Assembly: GCA_002441045.1 (NCBI GenBank)
Contig: DJWQ01000149.1
Coordinates: forward strand, 1 to 17,529
Direction: 5' to 3'
DNA: 17,529 nt
Source of the DNA: Firmicutes bacterium UBA6226
Lineage (GTDB): Bacteria; Bacillota_A; Clostridia; Peptostreptococcales; Acidaminobacteraceae
The position numbers were made by a program, and so were the translations under genes. Below, piece after piece: positions 5,987 to 12,732 of this stretch (position 1 is its first letter; each line of letters starts with the position of its first letter). The notes beneath the pieces are model-generated. The model did no database searches and had not been told where the DNA came from. It worked only from the letters and a program-made list of their open reading frames with translations.

Positions 5987-7157
5987 AGACTATTCTTTCA
6001 ATAACTCCTAAGAACTTGGTATGCATTAATGAGTACATAAACCCAATAATTGTAACAATAAGTGGTATAAGAAGGCTAGTCCTGTTTTCGGATAAAAATA
6101 ATAACAATATTTGAGATAATACTAAACTTAATATTACAAAACCGTATAATGAAAACCAAAATTTGAGTGAGAAGTTTTTAGTGCACAGTAAATATATTCC
6201 AACCGTAAAACTTCCCATAAATGCAATATAAATAGGTGTCATAGCTTGATAAAATCTGCCTTCGAGAAGATAAACCCAAAAGTGTGTAGAATCAATTAAG
6301 ACTAAGTCACCTTGAAAATCAATACTTGGAATCAACTCATATACTTGTACGTTGCTGATCAAAATCAAAGCAAAAACGAAAATCAAAGTTAAAAATATAG
6401 ATATGGTTCGACCAAATGAATATGTGGTTTTCTTAATTTGCTCTGACATAATTTTCGATTTAGGTTTGTTAATGCTCATCTTTGACATTTGATCATTTGA
6501 CAGCAATTTTCTTTTTATAATAATTAGTGATAAAGGATAACCAATAACAAGTGATCCTATTAGCATAATAAATATAAATATTATTATTACGAACCATAAT
6601 GGTGATACTTTAGTTAACCAATCAATTATACTAATACTTTTAATATCTAGTAATAACCTGAAAAGTAAATCCCAAACAATTATTGTAAAGGAAAAAATCA
6701 ATAGACCCATACAATAACGTAACAGGTCGATTATTAATTTTGATCTTACATGTTTTGATTCCTCAGGTTCAACATTATCCTTCTGTCTATCATTTTCTTC
6801 CAACTTTGAAAGTTCAAATGTGAAATATATGAAAGCGAATGTAAGAAGAATATACCCCAATGGACTAAAGAAAAACATAAATATTGTACCAGTTAATACC
6901 ACTACAGACAAAATCAAAAGATTTTTTTTATACCAACGCAATGGATTGTTCGTGATATCATTTAGCATTGATATAGCAAAACTACCAGTTAGCGAAATGG
7001 TTTCTTTATAGGCTTCCTCTTCACTCAACCCAGACGCAATAAGTTCGAGGTAACGTTCAGTTAGGTTTGATGTTATCTCATCAACAACTTCTTTTCTATT
7101 ACTAAAACTGTATTGTTTAATCTCGTTATCTACAAATAATCTAATCCTGTTTTGCAT
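5976..7157 (-). CDS. HAAS-domain (DUF1700-like) multi-pass membrane protein
   Basis: I chose the ATG at 7157 because GGAGG lies 8 nt upstream. That gives 393 residues, nine fewer than the longest frame. Residues 1-65 form a cytosolic helical domain (RLFVDNEIKQY ... LSEEEAYKETISLTGS) with the pattern of HAAS/DUF1700-type domains. About nine membrane helices follow, in pairs, with a charged loop of about 45 residues between the second and third helix and another (KRKLLSNDQMSKMSINKPK) near the middle. Such proteins are nearly always encoded beside a PadR regulator, as here, and are thought to act in envelope sensing or lipid/antimicrobial stress; the exact role is unknown. The perfect promoter at 7206-7234 drives it. 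It occupies the place where phage head genes would be expected, so it is probably cargo or a replacement after deletion. Confidence 0.75.
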   Translation of the reverse strand: MQNRIRLFVDNEIKQYSFSNRKEVVDEITSNLTERYLELIASGLSEEEAYKETISLTGSFAISMLNDITNNPLRWYKKNLLILSVVVLTGTIFMFFFSPLGYILLTFAFIYFTFELSKLEENDRQKDNVEPEESKHVRSKLIIDLLRYCMGLLIFSFTIIVWDLLFRLLLDIKSISIIDWLTKVSPLWFVIIIFIFIMLIGSLVIGYPLSLIIIKRKLLSNDQMSKMSINKPKSKIMSEQIKKTTYSFGRTISIFLTLIFVFALILISNVQVYELIPSIDFQGDLVLIDSTHFWVYLLEGRFYQAMTPIYIAFMGSFTVGIYLLCTKNFSLKFWFSLYGFVILSLVLSQILLLFLSENRTSLLIPLIVTIIGFMYSLMHTKFLGVIERIVYER

Positions 7158-7205
7158 ATAATACCTCCACAATTTACTCGGCATTTACCTAGCCTGCCTA
7201 TGTAG

Positions 7206-7234
7206 ATTATATATTGAATTATAATTGATGTCAA
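7206..7234 (-). promoter_or_regulatory. Consensus sigma-A promoter for the membrane protein-PadR pair
   Basis: On the minus strand TTGACA (7229-7234), a 17-bp spacer and TATAAT (7206-7211) match the consensus at all 12 positions. The ATG follows about 49 nt later, after a leader containing TAGGCAGGCTAGG, a candidate regulator site. A promoter this strong is usually held down by a repressor, and the adjacent PadR protein is the obvious candidate. Confidence 0.85.
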
Positions 7235-7252
7235 TAATTACTATTGCTTTTT

Positions 7253-7534
7253 TTATTTAACCAAATTTCCATCATTATCAAATCTAACTTCTTTACTGAA
7301 ACGTTTATGTTCTTTGTTGTGACACTCCCTACAAAGTAATTCCAAGTTATCTTGATTTAAACTTATAGATGCATCATATACATTATCAATTGAGAGTCTA
7401 TCTTTATGATGAACTTCAATGCCGATTGATCCACAACGCTCACAAAGTCCATTCACTGTCATAATCTTTAACTCACGAGCAGCTCGCCATGAATCAGATT
7501 TATAGAAGTTATGCAGAACCTTTGGCTTTTTCAT
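7253..7534 (-). CDS. Phage HNH endonuclease
   Basis: A small HNH nuclease of 93 residues. After an N-terminal FYKSDSWRAARE helix, the zinc knuckle C-E-R-C is followed by V-H-H-K-D (the HH of the beta-beta-alpha-metal fold), then N-L-E-L-L-C-R-E-C-H-N-K-E-H, which gives the second Cys pair, the Asn and the final His. This is the usual phage HNH protein encoded beside the terminase genes, where it helps the packaging endonuclease cut DNA. I place the start at the ATG at 7534, 6 nt after AAGGG, rather than the GTG at 7540. It overlaps the 3' end of the SAM synthetase gene by 26 nt. No large terminase follows, so its normal partner is missing. Confidence 0.9.
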   Translation of the reverse strand: MKKPKVLHNFYKSDSWRAARELKIMTVNGLCERCGSIGIEVHHKDRLSIDNVYDASISLNQDNLELLCRECHNKEHKRFSKEVRFDNDGNLVK

Positions 7535-8648
7535 ATGCACCCTTAAGTTCAGCTGCTTTTGCTTCTACATGTTCCCAGCGAACAGGTAAATCTTCTCTAC
7601 CCATATGTCCGTACTTTGCTAACTCTTGGAACTTAACATTCTCGAACTCTAACTCTTTACGAATGTTTGCAGGTGTGAAATCAAAATGTTTATTCACCAA
7701 CTCTAGTAATTGATCATCCGATAGTTTACCAGTTCCAAAGGTATCGATTGATACAGCTACTGGATTGGCTACTCCAATGGAATAGGACACACAGACTTCG
7801 CACGTGTCGGCCAATTCTGCCTCCACAAGGGCTTTTGCTACGAATCTGGCATAATAACTCGCACTGCGATCAACCTTGCTTACGTCCTTGCCAGAAAAGG
7901 CTCCACCACCATGCTTAGCGTAACCGCCATACGTATCAACAATAATCTTTCTACCCGTTAATCCAGAATCTCCATAAGGTCCACCAATGACGAATGCACC
8001 TGTTGGATTAATTAGTATATTGATTTCAGTTAGGTCTTTACCAATTAATGGCTTAAGTACTTCTTCAATGATTATTTCCTTTGCTAATGACAATGAAGCT
8101 TCAGGTCTTGTTTGAGCAGAAACGATAATTGTATCGTATGCAAATGGTTGTCCGTCAACATATCTTACAGATACTTGACATTTACCATCTGGACCAAAGA
8201 TATGATTATACTTAGCTTTTCTCAGTGAATCTATTTCTTTGGATATTTCATGAGCAACCATAATAGGTAGTGGCATGAGTTCTGGTGTTTCACTACATGC
8301 AAAACCATACATCATGCCCTGATCACCTGCACCTTGTTGATGATCTATCGTTTCATTTACACCTAAAGCAATGTCTGGTGATTGTTTGGATATTTTTTCA
8401 AGTACGCAGAACTCATCTGTATATCCGATATCCTTAAGTACTTGTTTTGCTATTTCAGAATATTGAACTGAAGCTGTAGTTGTTACCTCACCAAAGATAA
8501 CTACTAAGTCATCCTTGATTGCTGTTTCTACTGCCACTCGTGCAGATTGGTCTTGTTCCAGGATTGCATCTAAGACTGCATCACTGATTTGGTCACAGAT
8601 TTTATCCGGATGTCCACTGAATACAGACTCGCTTGTAATGATTTTCAT
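7509..8648 (-). CDS. metK: S-adenosylmethionine synthetase (methionine adenosyltransferase), phage-encoded
   Basis: A full-length (379-residue) enzyme converting ATP and methionine to S-adenosylmethionine. The signatures are complete: GHPDKICDQISDA from residue 12, GAGDQGMMYGFA at 106-117, the phosphate-binding G-G-G-A-F-S-G-K-D at 247-255 with D-R-S-A-S-Y following, and PTGAFVIGGP. The ATG follows GAGGACAAT. It lies inside the phage module between small phage genes and the HNH gene, three genes downstream of the ParB-methyltransferase fusion, so it probably supplies the cofactor for methylating the phage genome. It could also restore the SAM pool if a rival phage encodes a SAM-degrading enzyme. 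The variant SESVFSGHPDK, rather than the cellular SESVTEGHPDK, suggests a phage lineage rather than the host housekeeping copy; that is inference. Confidence 0.95.
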   Translation of the reverse strand: MKIITSESVFSGHPDKICDQISDAVLDAILEQDQSARVAVETAIKDDLVVIFGEVTTTASVQYSEIAKQVLKDIGYTDEFCVLEKISKQSPDIALGVNETIDHQQGAGDQGMMYGFACSETPELMPLPIMVAHEISKEIDSLRKAKYNHIFGPDGKCQVSVRYVDGQPFAYDTIIVSAQTRPEASLSLAKEIIIEEVLKPLIGKDLTEINILINPTGAFVIGGPYGDSGLTGRKIIVDTYGGYAKHGGGAFSGKDVSKVDRSASYYARFVAKALVEAELADTCEVCVSYSIGVANPVAVSIDTFGTGKLSDDQLLELVNKHFDFTPANIRKELEFENVKFQELAKYGHMGREDLPVRWEHVEAKAAELKGAYEKAKGSA

Positions 8649-8666
8649 ATTGTCCTCTTTCTAGCA

Positions 8667-8690
8667 ACAAAAAGGAAGCTGATGAGCTTC
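8667..8690 (-). terminator. Weak terminator or attenuator hairpin upstream of metK
   Basis: On the minus strand GAAGCT-CATC-AGCTTC is followed by CTTTTTG. The 6-bp stem lies between the upstream small gene and the metK ribosome site, so it may reduce readthrough into metK or stabilise the processed message. Confidence 0.4.
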
Positions 8691-8715
8691 ACTAGATTGC
8701 TTTGAATGTTATTTG

Positions 8716-9012
8716 TTATTTTAGTGCTGCTTTTGGTAAGTAAGCTGTATATCTAGCATAATGATATCCTTCGCTTTCAACTAGGATACCAAAATCGTGT
8801 GAATCGGATGTTACATAGATACAGTGGAATACTTCATCTTGGACACAATACATGTGTTCAAGATTCTCCTTAATAAAATCGTAGTCATTCAACGGATCCT
8901 TGATGAAGCATTCGAATAGGTCTTTATCGATGATGATTTGTTTTTCGATGACGAATTCATCATGTGGAATGAGTTCTGTTGATGTTGCTTTTCGTATAAA
9001 ATTTGTTTTCAT
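8716..9012 (-). CDS. Small phage protein, DUF6329-like
   Basis: A soluble 98-residue acidic protein with an ATG preceded by AAAGGA. Notable segments are DYDFIKENLEHMYCVQDEVFHCIYV (key D44, F46, M53 and C55) and a C-terminal G-I-L-V-E-S-E-G-Y-H-Y-A-R-Y-T-A-Y-L-P. That C-terminal block matches my recollection of a conserved small family in clostridial and streptococcal mobile elements (DUF6329) often found near ParB-methyltransferase and SAM synthetase genes; the label is from memory and tentative. No function is known. It lies 67 nt before metK and 11 nt after the papain-like gene, in one transcript. Confidence 0.6.
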   Translation of the reverse strand: MKTNFIRKATSTELIPHDEFVIEKQIIIDKDLFECFIKDPLNDYDFIKENLEHMYCVQDEVFHCIYVTSDSHDFGILVESEGYHYARYTAYLPKAALK

Positions 9013-9023
9013 GTTTTTATCCT

Positions 9024-9398
9024 TTAGTCAATCTTCCATGCAGTATAGACACTTCTATATGTGCAATCCCAAGTATCCATGATAACGCCATCTTTACATA
9101 CTGTAACATGGCCAGTCATCTTGAGAATATATGTCCCGCGCGTATAGAGACCGGTAAAAGTGGAACCCTTCAATCGCGGTTCACCTTTGACTGCTTTGAA
9201 TATGAGTCTAGGTTTTCCTTCGAAATATTTGTATAAGAACTCAGTGTCTTTGTAGCTCTTAAAATTCCAATCTCGCTTGAGTTGATTCAGTTCACGTCTG
9301 CATTCCATATAATCTTTGTTTAAGGCAGTGCTAACTGCTCTCACTACACAATCGGTTGTTTTGATACCTTTAGGATGCGCATTGTATTCTATAAACAT
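9024..9398 (-). CDS. Phage protein with papain-like Cys/His/Asp pattern
   Basis: The start at 9398 is chosen because its ATG overlaps the previous stop codon (TAATG), giving coupled translation and a 124-residue protein. The sequence shows TTDCVVRAV with Cys17 at a helix start, then T-G-H-V-T-V with His97 on a strand, then DGVIMDTWD with Asp108 or Asp111. This order (Cys at helix start, His, Asp/Asn) is that of papain-like cysteine peptidases and related phage proteins. A protease or deamidase role acting on a host or phage protein is possible. The fold is inferred from the motif only and no structure was checked. It belongs to the small-gene cluster between the ParB-methyltransferase and metK. 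Confidence 0.55.
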   Translation of the reverse strand: MFIEYNAHPKGIKTTDCVVRAVSTALNKDYMECRRELNQLKRDWNFKSYKDTEFLYKYFEGKPRLIFKAVKGEPRLKGSTFTGLYTRGTYILKMTGHVTVCKDGVIMDTWDCTYRSVYTAWKID

Positions 9399-9826
9399 TA
9401 CTTTGCCCATCCTTTGTTGAACCATTTCACTAGTTCTCTTGATGAGTCTGTTTGAAAGACTGGTTTTTCAAATCCATCAAGTCTTTCGAATACTGTGTAT
9501 CTTGAATCGTTCCACACACAATCGATTTGAACCACGAAGAGGTTATTGTTGTTTTCAATGTCCGCAATTCTAAAATCATCATAAAGTGGACCGTTGAGTG
9601 GGCAATTGTTCTTGAACCAGCCATAACTAGTTTCAAGGTCTACCTTCCCACCTGTTTTGATTTGCTTGATGATGTTTCCCATCTTCTTTGTTTTGTTTGC
9701 TAGACTTGAATCTCTGCAAAACCAATCGAACCATCCAGCTTCGATTTGAGCTTTGGTATCAGGCTTATCAAATTCACCTGTGTTAAATCTTTGAATCCAT
9801 TCTGATAACTTGATTTGTTTATCCAT
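9398..9826 (-). CDS. Conserved phage protein of unknown function
   Basis: This 142-residue soluble protein has a Trp- and Asp-rich N-terminal half (AGWFDWFCRDSSLANKTKKMG) and a C-terminal strand-rich half (FVVQIDCVWNDSRYTVFERL). The composition and location are those of a family common in Gram-positive prophages next to modification genes, but I know no function. It is the first gene after the bipartite promoter element at 9858-9890 and is translationally coupled to the next gene through TAATG. Confidence 0.6.
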   Translation of the reverse strand: MDKQIKLSEWIQRFNTGEFDKPDTKAQIEAGWFDWFCRDSSLANKTKKMGNIIKQIKTGGKVDLETSYGWFKNNCPLNGPLYDDFRIADIENNNNLFVVQIDCVWNDSRYTVFERLDGFEKPVFQTDSSRELVKWFNKGWAK

Positions 9827-9857
9827 TTTGTGACCTACTTTCTACCTTTTGGTATGT

Positions 9858-9890
9858 ATATATATCACTCTAAAGACCTTTTATATCAAG
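9858..9890 (-). promoter_or_regulatory. Bipartite promoter-like element, copy B (small phage genes and metK)
   Basis: The blocks CTTGATAT and GAGTGATATATAT are separated by exactly 12 bases on the minus strand, identical in both blocks and spacing to the element at 3887-3919, while the 12 central bases differ. It lies 22 bp after the ParB-methyltransferase stop codon and about 30 bp before the next start, so it should drive the small genes, metK and HNH. Confidence 0.6.
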
Positions 9891-9912
9891 TCATTTCGAC
9901 GCTAAATCTTCA

Positions 9913-11124
9913 CTATAGTGATAAGTTTTGAAAGTCATCAATCGTGTTGAGTGATGTCTTCTTACCTTTACGGATCAGATAGCAATTGTCACTTGATCCT
10001 TTATGTCTGATGTATCTTTTCACAATAACATCAACAAATCTTTCATCTAGCTCCATCAAGTATGCCTTTCTTTGAAGTTGATCAGATGCAATCATCGTTG
10101 ATCCAGAGCCACCAAACAAATCTAATACATTCTCATCGACTCTAGATGAGTTCGCTATTGCTCTACCACAAAGTTCTAGTGGTTTCATGGTCGGATGGTC
10201 ATCATTCCGCTTTGGTTTGTTGTATTCCCAGATAGTATCTTGTGTGCGGTCATCAATAAAGTAATGTGCTGCACCTTCTTTCCATCCATAAAGAATAGGT
10301 TCATGTCGCCAGTGATAATCTTGTCTGCCTAGAACAAGTGCATTCTTAACCCAAACTAGACATTCAGCTAGTTTGAATCCTGCATTCTTATAAGCTGTTC
10401 GAAAGTTGATACCTTCAGTATCTGCATGACAGACATAGATAGCACCGCCTTCTTTGGTTGCTTCAAACATGTTTGTAAAAGCATCCAATAAAAAAAGATA
10501 GAAGCTGTTGTCTTCCATCTTGTCATTCTTAATCTTTCCAGCTGTTCCTTCATAGTCAACATTGTATGGTGGATCTGTGAAGATCATATCAATCTTTTGT
10601 CCATCAAGGAGTTTGTGAACATCATGTTTCTTAGTGGAATCACCGCACATGACTTTATGATTACCTAAATGGTAGATATCACCAAGTTCAGAATATGGTG
10701 TGTCACTGATTTCATCTGATGGGTCAAAGTCATCATCACTTGCATTATCTGGTACATCTGAATGTAGTTCCTCAAATCCGAATTGAAGCATATCCATATC
10801 GATATCTTCGAGTTCTTCTTCAAGCTTGCTGAAGTCCCATGTTGCAAGCTCTGCTGTCTTGTTATCTGCCAAACGAAAGGCCTTAATTTGCCCTTCTGTG
10901 AGGTCATCAGCAACAATGCAAGGAATACTTACTAATCCAAGTTTAAGGCTTGCTTTGAGCCTAGTGTGGCCAGCAATGATTACCAGATCCTTGGTGATCA
11001 CAATCGGAACCTTGAATCCAAACTCTTTGATACTATTGGCTACAGCATCAACTGCTGCATCATTATTTCTTGGGTTGTTTTCGTATATTGACAACTCCGA
11101 GGGTTTCTTCATCACTATGTTCAT
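9913..11124 (-). CDS. ParB-like nuclease domain fused to DNA methyltransferase (beta class, DPPY)
   Basis: This 403-residue protein has an N-terminal ParB/Srx-like domain (residues 5-90, with IIAGHTRLKA at 50-59 and the ENNPRN motif at 15-20). An acidic linker (105-140) follows, then a methyltransferase domain. The catalytic motif TDPPYN (183-188) precedes the SAM-binding motif LDLFGGSGST (334-343), the beta-class order of amino-methyltransferases that make N6-methyladenine or N4-methylcytosine. GDIYHLGNHKVMCGDS at 148-163 is the usual entry to such phage enzymes. It probably methylates the phage genome to evade host restriction or mark packaging sites. The start overlaps the end of the small-terminase-like gene by 62 nt; a second in-frame ATG at 11112 is also possible. 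All catalytic residues are present. Confidence 0.93.
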   Translation of the reverse strand: MNIVMKKPSELSIYENNPRNNDAAVDAVANSIKEFGFKVPIVITKDLVIIAGHTRLKASLKLGLVSIPCIVADDLTEGQIKAFRLADNKTAELATWDFSKLEEELEDIDMDMLQFGFEELHSDVPDNASDDDFDPSDEISDTPYSELGDIYHLGNHKVMCGDSTKKHDVHKLLDGQKIDMIFTDPPYNVDYEGTAGKIKNDKMEDNSFYLFLLDAFTNMFEATKEGGAIYVCHADTEGINFRTAYKNAGFKLAECLVWVKNALVLGRQDYHWRHEPILYGWKEGAAHYFIDDRTQDTIWEYNKPKRNDDHPTMKPLELCGRAIANSSRVDENVLDLFGGSGSTMIASDQLQRKAYLMELDERFVDVIVKRYIRHKGSSDNCYLIRKGKKTSLNTIDDFQNLSL

Positions 11125-11581
11125 TAATCCAGGTTTCCTCGCCTTTTTCTATGCGTTTGAGCATGATATCTATTTCTTCTTTACGTTCGTTGAACTCACG
11201 TCCGAATTTGATAATTAATAAGTATTTGAGTGCATTAAAATCGGGGAGTGATTTCTTCTTGGTTTTCACAAGACGTTTTTTCGTACCCGATGATGTTTCT
11301 TCAATGATGGTTTGTACTTCCTCATACTCCATACCAACTGCTCGTTGAAAGAGTGCATCCATGAGTTTATACTTCAGTTCATCATCGCCATTAATAAATG
11401 CTTGATTTAACCTGGGATGCGAACGCTTCAATTTGATGAGAGTGTTCTCACTTACGTTCATGGCTTTGGCGATATCCTTTTGGATAATCCGCCTTGCTAC
11501 CATGTCTTGAATACTTTTTATTCGTTCATCAAGTACTCCATCAGCCTCCCATTGCTGATATGTATCCAGTACCTTTGGCAC
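11063..11581 (-). CDS. Phage small-terminase-like helix-turn-helix DNA-binding protein
   Basis: This 172-residue protein has a helix-turn-helix near residues 28-55 (VARRIIQKDIAKAMNVSENTLIKLKRSHP), a central helical part and a charged C-terminal tail. This resembles small terminase subunits and phBC6A51-type HTH phage proteins that precede packaging genes. A small terminase recognises the cos or pac site and loads the large subunit, which is absent here. The start is GTG with an AAAGG site about 12 nt upstream. The repeat array at 11826-11891 is a candidate binding site. It is first in the transcript from the promoter at 11740-11768. It could instead be a transcription regulator; the family call is moderate. 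Confidence 0.65.
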   Translation of the reverse strand: MPKVLDTYQQWEADGVLDERIKSIQDMVARRIIQKDIAKAMNVSENTLIKLKRSHPRLNQAFINGDDELKYKLMDALFQRAVGMEYEEVQTIIEETSSGTKKRLVKTKKKSLPDFNALKYLLIIKFGREFNERKEEIDIMLKRIEKGEETWINEHSDEETLGVVNIRKQPKK

Positions 11582-11660
11582 ATCGATTCCAACCTTTCAG
11601 GGTTCAGTAAATTTATCAAAAACTGAAGTTATCCAAGGGTTGAATACTACATTTTTTTCT

Positions 11661-11696
11661 GCAAAAGAAAAGAAACTCCCATATTTGAGAGTTTCT
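11661..11696 (-). terminator. Hairpin with U-rich tail inside the leader of the packaging operon
   Basis: On the minus strand an 8-bp stem AGAAACTC/GAGTTTCT with a 10-nt loop is followed by TTTCTTTTGC. It lies between the promoter at 11740-11768 and the GTG at 11581, so it may act as an attenuator. A second hairpin (TTCAGT/ACTGAA, 11603-11627) lies nearer the gene. Confidence 0.45.
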
Positions 11697-11739
11697 ATCT
11701 TCTAGGCCTTATTAAAAGCCAGTATTCCACGCTATTTGT

Positions 11740-11768
11740 AGTATATGCAATAAGTCAATTTTTGTCTA
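11740..11768 (-). promoter_or_regulatory. Near-consensus promoter of the packaging/modification operon
   Basis: On the minus strand TAGACA (11763-11768), a 17-bp spacer and TATACT (11740-11745) each match the sigma-A consensus at 5 of 6 positions. The small-terminase-like gene starts about 160 nt downstream, after a hairpin-rich leader. Confidence 0.6.
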
Positions 11769-11770
11769 CA

Positions 11771-11781
11771 TGCCAGTGGCA
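11771..11781. promoter_or_regulatory. Perfect dyad next to the -35 box
   Basis: TGCCA-G-TGGCA is a perfect 5+1+5 inverted repeat 2 bp upstream of the -35 hexamer, a typical position for an activator or repressor dimer. No protein is assigned. Confidence 0.4.
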
Positions 11782-11825
11782 CAATAATTCATTTAAACCT
11801 TTAATATCCTCAATTTTAGCCCTAT

Positions 11826-11891
11826 CACTTGATAACCACTTGCCGACCACTTGAACGCTAGTTATTGACTAATTGACAACCACTTGGCGTT
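11826..11891. repeat. Six-unit 11-bp-periodic repeat array
   Basis: Six adjacent 11-bp units read, on the minus strand, roughly GTTNTCAAGTG. The core CACTTG (plus strand) begins at 11826, 11837, 11848 and 11881, that is at offsets 11, 11 and 33. The two units between are degenerate but keep TTG and terminal AC bases. The period is one helical turn and not a multiple of three, and no gene covers it, so it is a protein-binding array and not coding. It lies about 60-120 bp upstream of the packaging promoter. Confidence 0.7.
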
Positions 11892-11927
11892 ACTGTTCAC
11901 AAGTATTATCGGTAGAAATAATAAAGA

Positions 11928-12650
11928 TTAATTGATTTTATTGAAATCTAATATGAGCTGATCATAGAAAAGTATATCTTCTTGTGATTCACGAATCATA
12001 ACTTGATTAATAAATGGTTCAGACATGAACTTTCTGTGAAAAGCATACATAAAATGCAAACTGTGACTCAAGTTGATCTTTTTAATCTCGTTATTAATGT
12101 AGTTAGTTATCTCTGAATTCATGTTTTTTAGTTCAATATACGCTTCGTAAAATAGAACAGAAATATCGATATCATCAATCATAATTTGTTCTCTCTCGAT
12201 AAAGCCATCAAAAGAGTGGTTAATAGCGAAACCAAATAACTGTTCATGCTCAAACTTATCTCTTATCAAAATAAGTCTATCTAGTTTAGTTTGATTTCTT
12301 TTTGATTTCCAATATTTCTGAAATATTTTCAGTATTTCGTCTTTAAAATGAAACTTGAAATTGTGTTCAATTGCACGTTTCTTCCTATTTAGGTATGACT
12401 TTACAATACTAGTGAAATTTAGAATGTGAGTAATTAGCTCGGTATCTCCCAAAATGTCATATTGCTTATTTCCAAATACAGTACTTTGAATATGATTTCT
12501 ATAGAAGACGAGATTGTTTTCAAGATAAATAATACTATTTTTTTCAGAATCGTATGCCACCATTAACAAAAGCGAGTTGTATTTATCTATCTCAAGTTTC
12601 ATCTTCTTATAGTATGTATTTATATCTTCACTAATCGTCATTGATCCCAT
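11928..12650 (-). CDS. Unknown protein with HEPN-like R-x4-H motif, in the restriction cassette
   Basis: This 240-residue, largely helical, Lys/Ile/Asn-rich protein has no signal peptide or membrane helix. I do not recognise the family. One feature stands out: L-I-L-I-R-D-K-F-E-H-E-Q at residues 126-137 places R130 and H135 four residues apart, with Asp after Arg, the spacing of the HEPN RNase active site (R-x4-6-H). It is preceded by helices that could form the four-helix HEPN bundle (71-92 and 105-130). The start ATG follows AAGG by about 8 nt. It lies 82 bp after the double methyltransferase gene with no terminator between and shares the low GC of the cassette, so it probably belongs to it. 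It may be an accessory toxin or a separate abortive-infection gene. One short motif may be chance. Confidence 0.5.
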   Translation of the reverse strand: MGSMTISEDINTYYKKMKLEIDKYNSLLLMVAYDSEKNSIIYLENNLVFYRNHIQSTVFGNKQYDILGDTELITHILNFTSIVKSYLNRKKRAIEHNFKFHFKDEILKIFQKYWKSKRNQTKLDRLILIRDKFEHEQLFGFAINHSFDGFIEREQIMIDDIDISVLFYEAYIELKNMNSEITNYINNEIKKINLSHSLHFMYAFHRKFMSEPFINQVMIRESQEDILFYDQLILDFNKIN

Positions 12651-12732
12651 AATTATTACCTTATCGTTTTATAATTTAGTCAAGAATATATTGATCAAAT
12701 CATTCTTCTCAGCGCTAACTGCTTATGAAAAA

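Noticed and set aside
11826..11891. The repeat array could be taken for a CRISPR.
   Set aside because: The units are 11 bp, adjacent and without unique spacers, and no cas genes are present.
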